Under the pieces are notes generated by a model, which was given only the letters and a program-made list of their open reading frames with translations, did no database searches and was not told the origin of the DNA. 64,000 nucleotides of DNA from Paenibacillus sonchi (GTDB lineage Bacteria > Bacillota > Bacilli > Paenibacillales > Paenibacillaceae): NCBI RefSeq assembly GCF_016772475.1, contig NZ_CP068595.1:3038001-3102000 (forward strand), read 5' to 3'. Of the stretch, positions 1 through 8,576 are shown piece after piece. Position 1 is the first letter of the stretch. Each line of letters opens with the position of its first letter. Position numbers and translations under genes: made by a program.

Positions 1-1
1 A

Positions 2-3000
2 CTGGGCCAAGGCAGCGCCTACGCGGGAAATGTACTCGAAGCGCTGGAAAAAGTAGCGGCGGCGAACGGTCTGCCGATTACGAATCCGTCCGGCAGTTAT
101 GTTACTGGCATTGGCAGCATCTATGCCGGAGCTACCGGCGGCTTTGACGGCTGGATGTACGCCGTGTCTCGCGGCGGGGAATGGGCCAGCGTTGATGTAG
201 GCATGAAAGACTTCAAGCTGAAGGAGTCTGACCGGGTACTGGTTTATTATGCGGGCAGCGCTACGCAGCTTGTCGATAAAGTGGCCCTTTCCAACGCACA
301 GCCAAGAGAAGGTGAAGCTTTTACCGTCACAGTCACTCAAAAAACATGGGTATGGGATGGCTCCGCTTCCAACCCGGTAACTTCAAGCGCCGCCGGTGTG
401 CAGGTGACGATTGGTGACAAGACGGCAACAACAAATCAAGACGGCAAAGCCGAGTTTCCAGAGGGCTTCGCTGCAGGAGACTACACACTTGCTGTTACAG
501 GATACGTTGCAGGGAAGGCGCCCAAGATTGCAAAATATACACAGACGCTTAAGGTAGCCCCTCTCAATGTAAAAGCCACAGTATCGGTCGAAGGTCCGCA
601 AGGCCCCATCGCCGAAGGCACACTGGAAGCGTCTGATGCGCTGGACGCCCTCAAGAAGCTGGCGGCATCCGGCAATATTCCGCTGGACATCACAGAGTCT
701 TCTTTTGGCAGCTATGTCTCGGGCATCAATGGAATCCAGAGCGGAACGTATGACGGGTATTGGAGCTTTGTGGTTTCCCGCGGCGGGGAGTGGATTTATC
801 CGTCTGTAGGGATGGGAGCCTTCGTCCTTCAGCCTGCCGATCATGTGCTGGTCTATTACGGCGGGGGAGCTACCCAGATTGTCAACTCCGTAACGCTCTC
901 CGCTGCCCAGCCTAAACCGGGCGAAGCGTTCACAGTAAACGTTGCCCAGAAGCAGTGGGTATGGAATGATAAGACATATACCTCTGATCCGGTGGTTACA
1001 CCAGCAGCAGGCGTACAAGTGACCATTGGCAGCACAACCGTAACAACGGATGAAAAGGGCGCGGCTACCATCGATAACGGCTTGCCTGCGGGGGCGTATA
1101 CACTTGCCGTGACGGGATATGTTGCGGACAGCACGCCGAAGATCGTCCGCTACACGCAGCCGCTGACTATTTCTGATCCGGTAGTGGTGCCTCAGCCGGC
1201 ATCGGCAACGATTTCGGTTATCGGCGACAGTGCTAAGGGGACTATTCTGTCCAGCACCACAGTAGCTCTAAATGCCGGAGAAACAGCGTACAGTCTGCTG
1301 ATCCGCCAGCTGGGAAGCCGGGTGACTGCGACAACCTCCGGTGGAAGCATGTATGTCGTTGCTATCGATGGCCTGAAAGAGTTTGACCGGGGGCCAAAAA
1401 GCGGCTGGAAGTATTCCGTCAATGGCAGCGATCCTGGATTCAGTGCCGGGGATTACAAATTGAACAATGGGGATGTGCTTGTCTGGTACTATACGACAGA
1501 TTATGATATCCCTTCGGCAGGCACAGGCGGTCTGTCTGGAAACACAGGAAGCACGGGAGGCGCGGGAAGCGTCGGTATCGCAGCGGACAACACCCTCCCG
1601 CTGAACCAGGTGGGACAGACGACAGCTGTTACGAATTCAGGTGCGCCCATGGCAGCGTCTGAGGCGGCAGCTTTGAGTCAAAAATTAACGGCCAACACGG
1701 CAGTCTTCGAGCAGGAGGTTACTCCCGGTGCGGGAGCGGCTTTGAAGGACAGCGGCGGCGAGGTGCAGCTGCTGATTCCGGCCGGGGCAGTCTCCGGAAC
1801 AGTGAAGATCAGCATGAAGGAGAACAGCTCCAGCCGCGGCGAACTGGTGTCGGGACTATATACGTTTGGGCCGGACGGGACGAAATTTGTGAAGCCGGTT
1901 GATCTTTCCATCACAGTTCCGGTAAAATCCGGCAATCCGGCCAACCTGGCCTTGGCTTGGCTCGATCCGGCCACAGGCCGCTGGATTCCGGTTCCTTCCG
2001 TCCTGGATGTCAAAACGGGTATCATCACCGGTAAAATCAGCCATTTTACTGATTACGCAGTAGTCGACCGCAGCAAATGGGAGCCGCAGCCGGAGAAATT
2101 GAAGAGCGATATTACTGCTACCGCGAAAGGGATAACGGCGGCAGAAGAGCTAAGTGATTGGCAGGCTGTCGGGCTGGCCCGTTCGGGTCATGCAGTGCCG
2201 GCTGCTTACCTGGATGGGGTGAAGGAGCAGCTAGCAGCCAGCCAGGGCCAGCTCCGCAAGGTTACGGACTATGAACGTCTGGTGCTGGGCGTGGCCGCTG
2301 CAGGTGCAGATCCGCAGAACTTCGGCGGCTATAACCTGATTGAAAAAATCTATAACAATGACAACATGACCAGCCAGGGCAGCAACGGTCTGATTTTTGC
2401 CCTGATCGCCTTGGACAGCGGCTCCTACACGGTGCCTTCGGGTGCCAAGTGGACCAAAGAACGTCTGGTTCAGGCTCTGCTGGAGGTTCAAAGCAAGGAC
2501 GGCGGCTTCCCGCTGACCGCTGGCGGAGCAGCCGATCCCGATATCACGGCCATGGCGGTTACCGCGCTTTCAGCTCACGCCGGTCAGACAACGGTTGCAG
2601 CAGCTGTAGACAAAGCCATCGCCTGGCTGTCGCAGCAGCAGCAGGAAGACGGCGGCTTCAAGCAGGCGAATGTAGAAAACAGTGAGAGCACAGCGCAGGT
2701 CATCATTGCCCTGGCTGCAGCGGGAATCGGTCCGAATGACTCGCGGTTTGTCAAAACCAAAGGCGGGTTGCTCAGCCATCTGGCTTCCTTCCGTCAAGCG
2801 GACGGCGGATATGCCCATACACAGGGACAGCCAGCTAACAGCGTAGCCACCGAGCAGGCGCTGCTGGCCCTGACCGCTTATAACCGTTACTTGACGGGCG
2901 AAGCGAACCTGTTCAGCATTTCGCCTACCGGGGTGACCGGTGGGGCAGTGTTCACCGATGAGAACCTGATTTCGGCCTGGGCGCTGGAATCCGTGCATCA

Positions 3001-3493
3001 GGCATACGGCAAGAAGCTGATGGAGGGCATCAGCGGGAACAGTCTGATTTTTGCGCCGAAGCAGAAGATTACCCGGGCAGAATTTGCCGCCCTGCTGCTG
3101 AGGCTGACCCATAACGAGCCGTCTGCGGCTAACAGTGCTCCGGTATTCAGCGACGTCAAGACCGGCGCATGGTATTATGGAGTAGTGCGGAAAGCGAAAG
3201 AGCTCGGCATTGCCGATGGAATTACGGACACAACCTTTAATCCGAACGGAGTCATTTCCCGCCAGGATATGGCTGTTATGATTACAAGAGCACTCAAGCT
3301 GGAAAATACAGCTTCTGCGGCAGCCCCGCAAGCTGCGAAGTTTACGGACGAACGCCGGATCAGCAGCTATGCCGTATCCGCTGTCCGTACAGTTACGGAG
3401 CTTGGTTACATGACCGGATTCGGCGGAACCTTTGACCCGTCGTCCGCTGTGACCAGAGAAATGGCCGCTGTGGTGGCGGTGCGACTGCCATAA
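2..3493 (+). CDS. SLH-anchored surface protein with DUF4430 and transcobalamin-like barrel (5' truncated by window)
   Basis: The frame is open from the first bases, so the N-terminus lies upstream; 1163 residues are visible. Order seen: end of one DUF4430 domain (about 1-80), Ig-like segment, second DUF4430 (about 190-290), Ig-like segment, third DUF4430 (about 400-505), a ZU5-like beta region (about 565-655), an alpha/alpha-barrel region with QDGGF-like repeats (KDGGFPL, EDGGFKQ, ADGGYAH; about 690-945), and three S-layer homology domains (about 970-1163). DUF4430 is the bacterial counterpart of the transcobalamin C-terminal domain and the barrel resembles transcobalamin/terpene-cyclase helical repeats, so I infer a cell-wall-bound corrinoid-capturing protein. 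The ECF transporter genes downstream support this. Alternative: adhesion or another ligand. Domain assignment is firm for SLH and DUF4430, the ligand is inferred. Confidence 0.85.
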   Translation: MGQGSAYAGNVLEALEKVAAANGLPITNPSGSYVTGIGSIYAGATGGFDGWMYAVSRGGEWASVDVGMKDFKLKESDRVLVYYAGSATQLVDKVALSNAQPREGEAFTVTVTQKTWVWDGSASNPVTSSAAGVQVTIGDKTATTNQDGKAEFPEGFAAGDYTLAVTGYVAGKAPKIAKYTQTLKVAPLNVKATVSVEGPQGPIAEGTLEASDALDALKKLAASGNIPLDITESSFGSYVSGINGIQSGTYDGYWSFVVSRGGEWIYPSVGMGAFVLQPADHVLVYYGGGATQIVNSVTLSAAQPKPGEAFTVNVAQKQWVWNDKTYTSDPVVTPAAGVQVTIGSTTVTTDEKGAATIDNGLPAGAYTLAVTGYVADSTPKIVRYTQPLTISDPVVVPQPASATISVIGDSAKGTILSSTTVALNAGETAYSLLIRQLGSRVTATTSGGSMYVVAIDGLKEFDRGPKSGWKYSVNGSDPGFSAGDYKLNNGDVLVWYYTTDYDIPSAGTGGLSGNTGSTGGAGSVGIAADNTLPLNQVGQTTAVTNSGAPMAASEAAALSQKLTANTAVFEQEVTPGAGAALKDSGGEVQLLIPAGAVSGTVKISMKENSSSRGELVSGLYTFGPDGTKFVKPVDLSITVPVKSGNPANLALAWLDPATGRWIPVPSVLDVKTGIITGKISHFTDYAVVDRSKWEPQPEKLKSDITATAKGITAAEELSDWQAVGLARSGHAVPAAYLDGVKEQLAASQGQLRKVTDYERLVLGVAAAGADPQNFGGYNLIEKIYNNDNMTSQGSNGLIFALIALDSGSYTVPSGAKWTKERLVQALLEVQSKDGGFPLTAGGAADPDITAMAVTALSAHAGQTTVAAAVDKAIAWLSQQQQEDGGFKQANVENSESTAQVIIALAAAGIGPNDSRFVKTKGGLLSHLASFRQADGGYAHTQGQPANSVATEQALLALTAYNRYLTGEANLFSISPTGVTGGAVFTDENLISAWALESVHQAYGKKLMEGISGNSLIFAPKQKITRAEFAALLLRLTHNEPSAANSAPVFSDVKTGAWYYGVVRKAKELGIADGITDTTFNPNGVISRQDMAVMITRALKLENTASAAAPQAAKFTDERRISSYAVSAVRTVTELGYMTGFGGTFDPSSAVTREMAAVVAVRLP

Positions 3494-3580
3494 TCATGCG
3501 GTTTTGAGCCGCTGTTTGATCCAAGGGTGGGCCTTCAAAGGGACTAAGTACCTGAAGCTCAGATTAGGTTAGCAGGCAAT

Positions 3581-3660
3581 CAATTGCACTTTATACAGTA
3601 GATGATCACTAAATCAGCGAAAAAATGGAATCTGTTGCACTCTGTACAGCAGATTCAGGC
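3581..3660. repeat. Intergenic repeat family D, two units 51 bp apart
   Basis: TTGCAC followed by TACAGTAGAT or TACAGCAGAT occurs at 3584 and 3635, exactly 51 bp apart. The same motif in the opposite orientation occurs at 15826-15995. It sits in the 767-bp gap between the surface protein and the lipoprotein gene. No coding role is visible. Confidence 0.6.
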
Positions 3661-3719
3661 GAAAAAGGCGTTTTTGACTCCAAATCTGGGAAGCAATGAA
3701 GCTCATAAGGAACTAAAGC

Positions 3720-3915
3720 GAAGTGGAAAAAGTAAAACTAAATTGCTGAAATCCGGGCTACAGAAGGTTTTAGTGGGATTTTGTACACCTAATTCATCCC
3801 TATTCATCCCGTATGGCCGCTTTCAGCCGGATTAATGGTACTTTTTCCAACATAGGCTGCTCCATGAGCCGAATGAGTCCGATTAGTGATCCTTTTTCCA
3901 CTAACGATGACTGCC
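3720..3915 (+). repeat. Dispersed intergenic repeat family C (inverted relative to the copy at 27361-27540)
   Basis: This stretch is the reverse complement of 27348-27545 with roughly 80-85 percent identity by eye. It holds four related units: forward GTGGAAAAAGTA at 3723 and GTGGGATTTTGTA at 3773, then reverse units TACTTTTTCCA near 3838 and ATCCTTTTTCCAC near 3889, spaced 50-51 bp within each pair. Each unit can form a weak GTGG/CCAC hairpin. No start codon with a ribosome binding site was found. Confidence 0.75.
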
Positions 3916-4120
3916 CTTTTCATCGGGGTTACAAGTGCTGGCAGCAGCGGGAGTACGTTTGGATTATCCTGTGGCTGACAACTCTGCCTTCGTCATGCCT
4001 GAGTATGGGCTGGGGGCGTGTGGGTTTGCAGCAACCGTCCATTTCAGTTGCGGCTTCTCTGTCCACAGGTTAGGCGGGGGAGACTGTGCCGTTTCACCAC
4101 TAATCATATTGCCAAAAGAA

Positions 4121-4163
4121 CGGAACGGGGGAGCAGGCGCAGCCCCGTTCCTTTCCCTTTTTT
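4121..4163 (+). terminator. Rho-independent terminator
   Basis: Stem GGAACGGGG (4122-4130) pairs with CCCCGTTCC (4143-4151), followed by TTTCCCTTTTTT. It lies between the surface protein gene and the lipoprotein gene; the rest of 3916-4120 shows nothing I can assign, and no B12 box. Confidence 0.7.
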
Positions 4164-4190
4164 GTCAGATCAGAAAGTATATATTGGGGT

Positions 4191-4241
4191 CCCCGCAAAG
4201 TACCAGTATCAGCTTCCATGCAGAAGCCTCACTTTGTGGGG
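4191..4241 (+). promoter_or_regulatory. Two-tier hairpin just upstream of the lipoprotein ribosome binding site
   Basis: CCCCGCAAAGT (4191-4201) pairs with ACTTTGTGGGG (4231-4241), with one G-U pair, and encloses a second hairpin GCTTC/GAAGC. A short TTATTT follows and the GGAGGT binding site starts 10 nt later. It could be an attenuator or a translation-control structure; function is unknown. Confidence 0.4.
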
Positions 4242-4260
4242 TTATTTATCGGAGGTGTCC

Positions 4261-5205
4261 ATGTTTATGTCCAAGTCCATCCAGCAATGGCTGTTCACTC
4301 CGCTGCTGCTTCTGTCCGCAGCGGTGCTGCTCGCCGGCTGCGCAGCCGGCGGAGACACGGCCGGCGGGGCGCAGAGCCCCGCCGCGGGCACGGCTGCGGT
4401 GCAGAGCCCTCAGCCCAAGACCCCGGCGTCCCCTCTCCCCGGGGACGCCGCAGCCCCCGTGCCTTCCGCCGCTGCGGACGGCACGGCCCCGCCGTCCGGC
4501 GCGGAACCCGCTGCCGGGACGCAAAAGGGGGCGGCTGTGTCTGCGCCGCCCGCCTCATCCGGCGCGGCTGCAAAGCCTGCGCCGTCCGCCGCTGCCGTAA
4601 CGAAGCCAGCCTCCGTTACGGCCAGCGCAGCCCCGGCCACGGCGAAAGCCTCGGCCGGGCCAGCCAAGCCTGCTGTCGGCGCGAAGCCGTCAGCCAGCAC
4701 GAAGCCTGCAGCCGGCGCGAAGCCGACCGCAAGCACGAAGCCGACAGCCGGTGCGCAGCCGGCAGCCGGCACCAAACCGGCGGCGACAGCGAAGCCTGCC
4801 GCCACGGCGCAAGCCCCGGCAGCCGCTTCAGCCGCCCCGGCGAAGCCTGCCGGGGCCGTAAATACCGTCACGCTCTCCATTGTCGGAGACAAGGAGCACG
4901 GGACGATTTTTGCGGCGGCGGCCGTTGACATCAAGAGCGGCGAGAGTGCGCTGGAGCTGCTGAAGCGCATTACCCGCAGCAATAAAATTCAAATGGAATA
5001 CCAGGGAGCCAAAAGCTTCGCTTATGTAGAAGGAATCGATAATCTGTATGAATTTGACCAAGGCCCGGAGAGCGGCTGGATCTACAAGGTTAACGGTGAA
5101 GTTCCCGGCAAAGGGGCAGGCAGCTACACACTGCAGCCGGGCGATACCGTGGAGTGGCTGTATACGCTGGATATGGGCAAGGATGTAGGGGCGGAAGTGC
5201 AATGA
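4261..5205 (+). CDS. DUF4430 lipoprotein, probable corrinoid-binding partner of the ECF transporter
   Basis: Start chosen at 4261 because GGAGGT lies at 4251-4256 with good spacing. The 314-residue product has a signal peptide ending in a lipobox (LLAGC), so it should be lipid-anchored on the outer face of the membrane. Residues about 25-200 are a very GC-rich Ala/Pro/Lys/Thr linker with KPAAGTKPAA-like repeats, which could span the cell wall. The C-terminal 105 residues form one DUF4430 domain, closely related to the third domain of the surface protein upstream (both contain FDxGPxSGWxYxVNG). Its stop overlaps the ecfT start (ATGA). I infer it hands ligand from the wall-bound protein to the ECF S component. 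Ligand identity is unproven. Confidence 0.85.
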   Translation: MFMSKSIQQWLFTPLLLLSAAVLLAGCAAGGDTAGGAQSPAAGTAAVQSPQPKTPASPLPGDAAAPVPSAAADGTAPPSGAEPAAGTQKGAAVSAPPASSGAAAKPAPSAAAVTKPASVTASAAPATAKASAGPAKPAVGAKPSASTKPAAGAKPTASTKPTAGAQPAAGTKPAATAKPAATAQAPAAASAAPAKPAGAVNTVTLSIVGDKEHGTIFAAAAVDIKSGESALELLKRITRSNKIQMEYQGAKSFAYVEGIDNLYEFDQGPESGWIYKVNGEVPGKGAGSYTLQPGDTVEWLYTLDMGKDVGAEVQ

Positions 5206-6145
5206 GCAGCGGCTTCCGTGCAATGCATCCCTCGGTGGCGCTGCTCTACTATGCCGGGCTGTTGTTGTTCGCCACCCTGCTGTTTCATCCCCTGTTCCTG
5301 GCTACAGAGCTTGCCGGACTGATCCTTCTGCTGGTGCTGCAGGGACAGGGGCGGCAGCTGCTGCGCGGACTCCCTTTTTTCTGCTGATGGCCGTTTCGGT
5401 AGCCGTGCTGAATCCCTTGTTTTCACACAGGGGTGCGCATATTCTGTTTTATTTTTTGGACCAGCCGGTTACACTGGAAGCCGTTTTGTACGGGCTGATG
5501 ATGATGGCGGTCCTGTTGACTGTTTGTATTCTGTTCATTTCTTACAGCTACACGGTTACCACGGATAAATTCATGTATCTGTTCGCTGCGGCTGCGCCCC
5601 GGGCCACCCTGCTGACGCTGATGGCGCTGCGCTTTGTGCCTTTGTTCCAGCGGCGTCTGCGCCAGATCACCATGATCCAGCGGATTCGGGGAGTGGATGC
5701 AGGCAAGGGCAGCGTGCGCTCCAGAATGAGGGACGGCATGACGCTGCTGAAGGTGCTGCTGACCTGGTCGCTGGAGGAAGCGCTGCAGACGGCGGACTCG
5801 ATGAAAGCACGGGGCTACGGCATCCGCAAGCGGAGTGTATACGGGATTTACAGGCTGGACCTGCAGGATAAGGCCATTTTGCTGCTGCTCGCGGCAAGCG
5901 GGCTGATCCCGCTGTTTTTTTGGATGAAAGGATACGGGGTGCTGGAGATTTATCCGCGGATGAAGCCGATGCACTTCGGCTGGGTTGAGGCCGCGATGTA
6001 TGTAAGCTTCTGCTTGTTCGTGCTGATCCCGCCGGCCCTCGAAGGAAAGGAGAAATGGTTATGGAGATCCTCGCGGCGGAGCGTCTATCCTTCAGCTATC
6101 CCGAGGAAGACAGGGACTCGCTTCATGAGCTCTCATTTACGGTAG
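5202..6145 (+). CDS. ecfT: ECF transporter transmembrane subunit EcfT (frame broken at a T6 run)
   Basis: The first 60 codons (5202-5384) and the remainder (from 5381 to 6145) join into one CbiQ/EcfT protein of about 314 residues if one T is added to the run 5375-5380; the expected joined sequence reads PFFLLMAVS. EcfT couples the ATPases to the S component in the membrane. Several hydrophobic segments are present, and the cytoplasmic coupling region shows QRIRGVDAG and an ARGYGIRKRS motif matching the Ala-Arg-Gly coupling motif of the family. It overlaps the lipoprotein stop by 4 bp and runs about 85 bp into ecfA, an unusually long overlap. The break coincides with a T TTT TTC slippery heptamer, but see the findings for why error is more likely. 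Confidence 0.85.
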
Positions 6146-7746
6146 AGGAAGGTGAGTTTGTCGTGCTTCTCGGCCCTTCAGGCGGCGGCAAAACCACCCT
6201 CCTGCGCCATCTGAAGCGCGAGCTTGCGCCTGTGGGCAAGGCCGGCGGGAAGATTGCTTACAAGGGACAGCCGCTATCCGGTCTGCCTGCCGAGCTTGCT
6301 GCCGCAGAAATCGGGATGGTGTTCCAGAACCCCGATGCACAGATTGTGATGGATACCGTGTGGCATGAGCTGGCCTTTTCCATGGAAAATATGGGCTATC
6401 CGCCAGCGGTTATGCGCAGCAGGCTGGCGGAGATCGCCGGCTTGTTCGGACTGGAGCCGCTGCTGTATAAGTCGGTGCACGAGCTCTCCGGCGGGCAAAA
6501 GCAGCTGCTGAACCTGGCCTCGGTGCTGATGCTGCAGCCTAAGCTGCTGCTGCTGGACGAGCCGACTTCGCAGCTTGATCCGGTCGCCGCGCGGGAGTTC
6601 CTCCAGACGCTGCACCGGCTGAATGAAGAGATGTCGGTGACGGTCATCATCAGCGAGCACCGCCTGGAGGAGGTGCTGCCGCTGGCTGACCGGGTGCTGC
6701 TGCTGGAAGAGGGAGAGCTGCGGTTCCAGGGGACGCCCCGTGACTTTGTACGCGGGGCGGGGATTGCGCTTCACGCTCCGCATATGGCGTATTTGCCCAC
6801 TGCTGCGCGGTTGTTCCTTGCCCTTGAGCCGGATGCGGTCCAAGCGCCCCGCGAGGCCATTCCGCTGACCGTGCGGGAAGGCAAGCGCTGGCTGCATTCC
6901 TTGGCTGAGGGAGGGCCAGGCATGGGGGAGACGGCAGCTGTTGACACAGGCGCTTCCCGCCTCTCCGCTCCTGTCACTTCATCCGACCTGCTGCTCAGCT
7001 GCCGGGAAGTGACCTTCCGCTACAGCAAGGACGGGGCAGAGGTGCTTAAGAAGCTGTCGCTGTCCCTGTACCGGGGAGAGCTGCTGGCCGTGATGGGCGG
7101 GAATGGAGCCGGAAAATCAACGCTGCTGCATATCCTGAACGGCCTGCTTAAGCCCCAGCGCGGCAAGGTAACCCTTGCTAAGGGGGAGACAAGCGGCTTT
7201 CTGGCCCAGAATCCGCTGCTCTACTTCAGCTATGACACGGTTCAGGAGGAGCTGCAGCATATGGCGGAGTATGCCGGATTGCCCCAGGAAGAGGCGGCCC
7301 GGGAAATTGCCCGGCTCCTGGCAATCTTCCAGCTCGAAGACCTTCTGCTTAGCCATCCGCATGATATCAGCGGCGGGCAGCAGCAGAAGCTGGCGCTTGC
7401 CATGGTGATGCTGCTGGGTCCCGGTATTTTGCTGCTGGACGAGCCGACCAAGGGACTCGATCCGGGGGCTAAAGAACGGCTCGCAGCTTTGCTCGGAGAT
7501 TTGCGCAGGCAGGGAGTCAGTATCCTGCTTGTGACGCATGATGTCGAGTTTGCCGCGAGATATGCCTCGCGCTGCGCGATGCTGTTTGACGGCGGCATCA
7601 CGTCGGAAGGGACGCCGGCGGAATTTTTCAGCAGCAACTATTTCTATACAACGGCAGTCAACCGCATGGCCAGAGAGCTGCTGCCGCAAGCCTTAACGAT
7701 AGAGGATGTGATGAACGCGTGGTCCGCTTTCGCTTCCCGCTCCTGA
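6061..7746 (+). CDS. ecfA: Fused energy-coupling factor ATPase (two ABC domains)
   Basis: The start at 6061 is preferred over ATG 6055 because GGAG at 6049-6052 is only 2 nt from 6055 but 8 nt from 6061. The 561-residue protein contains two complete ABC domains: the first with Walker A GPSGGGKTT, Q-loop FQNPDAQ, signature LSGGQKQ and Walker B LLLLDEP; the second with GGNGAGKST, ISGGQQQ and ILLLDEP. EcfA and EcfA' are normally separate or fused in this way. It powers uptake by the ECF complex. The 3' end overlaps the S component gene by 28 bp, indicating translational coupling in one operon. Confidence 0.92.
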   Translation: MEILAAERLSFSYPEEDRDSLHELSFTVEEGEFVVLLGPSGGGKTTLLRHLKRELAPVGKAGGKIAYKGQPLSGLPAELAAAEIGMVFQNPDAQIVMDTVWHELAFSMENMGYPPAVMRSRLAEIAGLFGLEPLLYKSVHELSGGQKQLLNLASVLMLQPKLLLLDEPTSQLDPVAAREFLQTLHRLNEEMSVTVIISEHRLEEVLPLADRVLLLEEGELRFQGTPRDFVRGAGIALHAPHMAYLPTAARLFLALEPDAVQAPREAIPLTVREGKRWLHSLAEGGPGMGETAAVDTGASRLSAPVTSSDLLLSCREVTFRYSKDGAEVLKKLSLSLYRGELLAVMGGNGAGKSTLLHILNGLLKPQRGKVTLAKGETSGFLAQNPLLYFSYDTVQEELQHMAEYAGLPQEEAAREIARLLAIFQLEDLLLSHPHDISGGQQQKLALAMVMLLGPGILLLDEPTKGLDPGAKERLAALLGDLRRQGVSILLVTHDVEFAARYASRCAMLFDGGITSEGTPAEFFSSNYFYTTAVNRMARELLPQALTIEDVMNAWSAFASRS

Positions 7747-8404
7747 TTGCCCTCGGGCTGTTTGTGGCCGGCCTTGCGCTGACCTCAGCGCTGAAGGACC
7801 GCCATTATATGCTGCTCAGCCTTGTGCTGCTGGCGGTAGCCCTGCTGCCGCTGTTCATCCGTCTGGAGCGGCGTCCGCTTGAATCCAGAGAGCTGGTGCT
7901 GCTGGCGGTGCTGTCCGCTGTCGCTGCGGTCAGCCGGATTCCTTTTGCCGCCTTGCCCAGTGTGAAGCCGGTATCGGCCATTGTTATTCTTTCGGCTTAT
8001 GTTTTTGGGGCGGAAGCCGGGTTCATCATCGGCGCGGTGGCCGCGCTGGTGTCCAATATTTACTTTGGCCAGGGGCCCTGGACGCCTTGGCAAATGTTCG
8101 CCTGGGGCATGGTCGGTCTGACCGCTGGCTGGCTGCGGAATACCTGGTGGATGAAAAAAAGGGCGGAATGCTTGCATTCGGCTTTGTCTGGGGGTTTTTG
8201 TTCGGCTGGATTATGAATATCTGGTATCTGATCAGCCTGCCGGATGCGTTCAGCTGGGGGCTTGTGGCTGCCGCATATGCGTCAAGCTTTTATCTCGACC
8301 TCGCCCATGCCTTGTCCAATGTCTTTTTCATGGCTGTTCTGGCCGGAGGCTGGACCAAAGTGCTGAAGCGGTTCCGCAAAAAATACGGCCTGCTGCAGGA
8401 GTGA
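7719..8404 (+). CDS. ECF transporter S component, probably for cobalamin (frame broken at an A7 run)
   Basis: GTG start at 7719 with GAGGATG about 10 nt upstream. The frame ends early after WWMKK unless one A is added to the run 8154-8160; the restored protein has about 228 residues and six or so membrane segments, continuing with GGMLAFGFVWGF. The central motif NIYFGQGPWTPWQM resembles the CbrT/CblT-like group of S components, known or predicted to bind cobalamin. As S components decide substrate, the cobalamin call rests on this resemblance and on the DUF4430 neighbours. No corrinoid riboswitch is visible inside the window; the upstream end of the cluster is not included. 8405-8576 contains only AT-rich sequence. 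Confidence 0.75.
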
Positions 8405-8576
8405 AGCAGGGGAGAGTTCTTAGGGGCATGTAACTAATTTATTAGTCATATAGTCACAAAAACACAATATTTTCTTCGCTTTTTCGACATATTTTTCAGC
8501 GAAAACATCATACTTTCGACCTTTTTCTCCGATAAATTAGATACAGCAGGAGATGAAGAGGACGGGAACAGAACAG

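Noticed and set aside
3494..4260. Cobalamin riboswitch before the DUF4430 lipoprotein gene
   Set aside because: No B12 box or other conserved core of the cobalamin riboswitch was found; the space holds repeats and a terminator.
3935..4600. A 221-residue frame overlapping the lipoprotein gene
   Set aside because: It runs through the terminator and hairpin region and into a different frame of a well-supported lipoprotein; its second half is GC-rich frame shadow.
5375..5387. Programmed -1 frameshifting in ecfT at the heptamer T TTT TTC
   Set aside because: The heptamer fits the slippery-site rule, but eight other unrelated genes in the window show the same loss of one base in a run, including G4 and C5 runs with no slippery pattern. 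Sequence error explains all nine; no stimulatory structure was evident.
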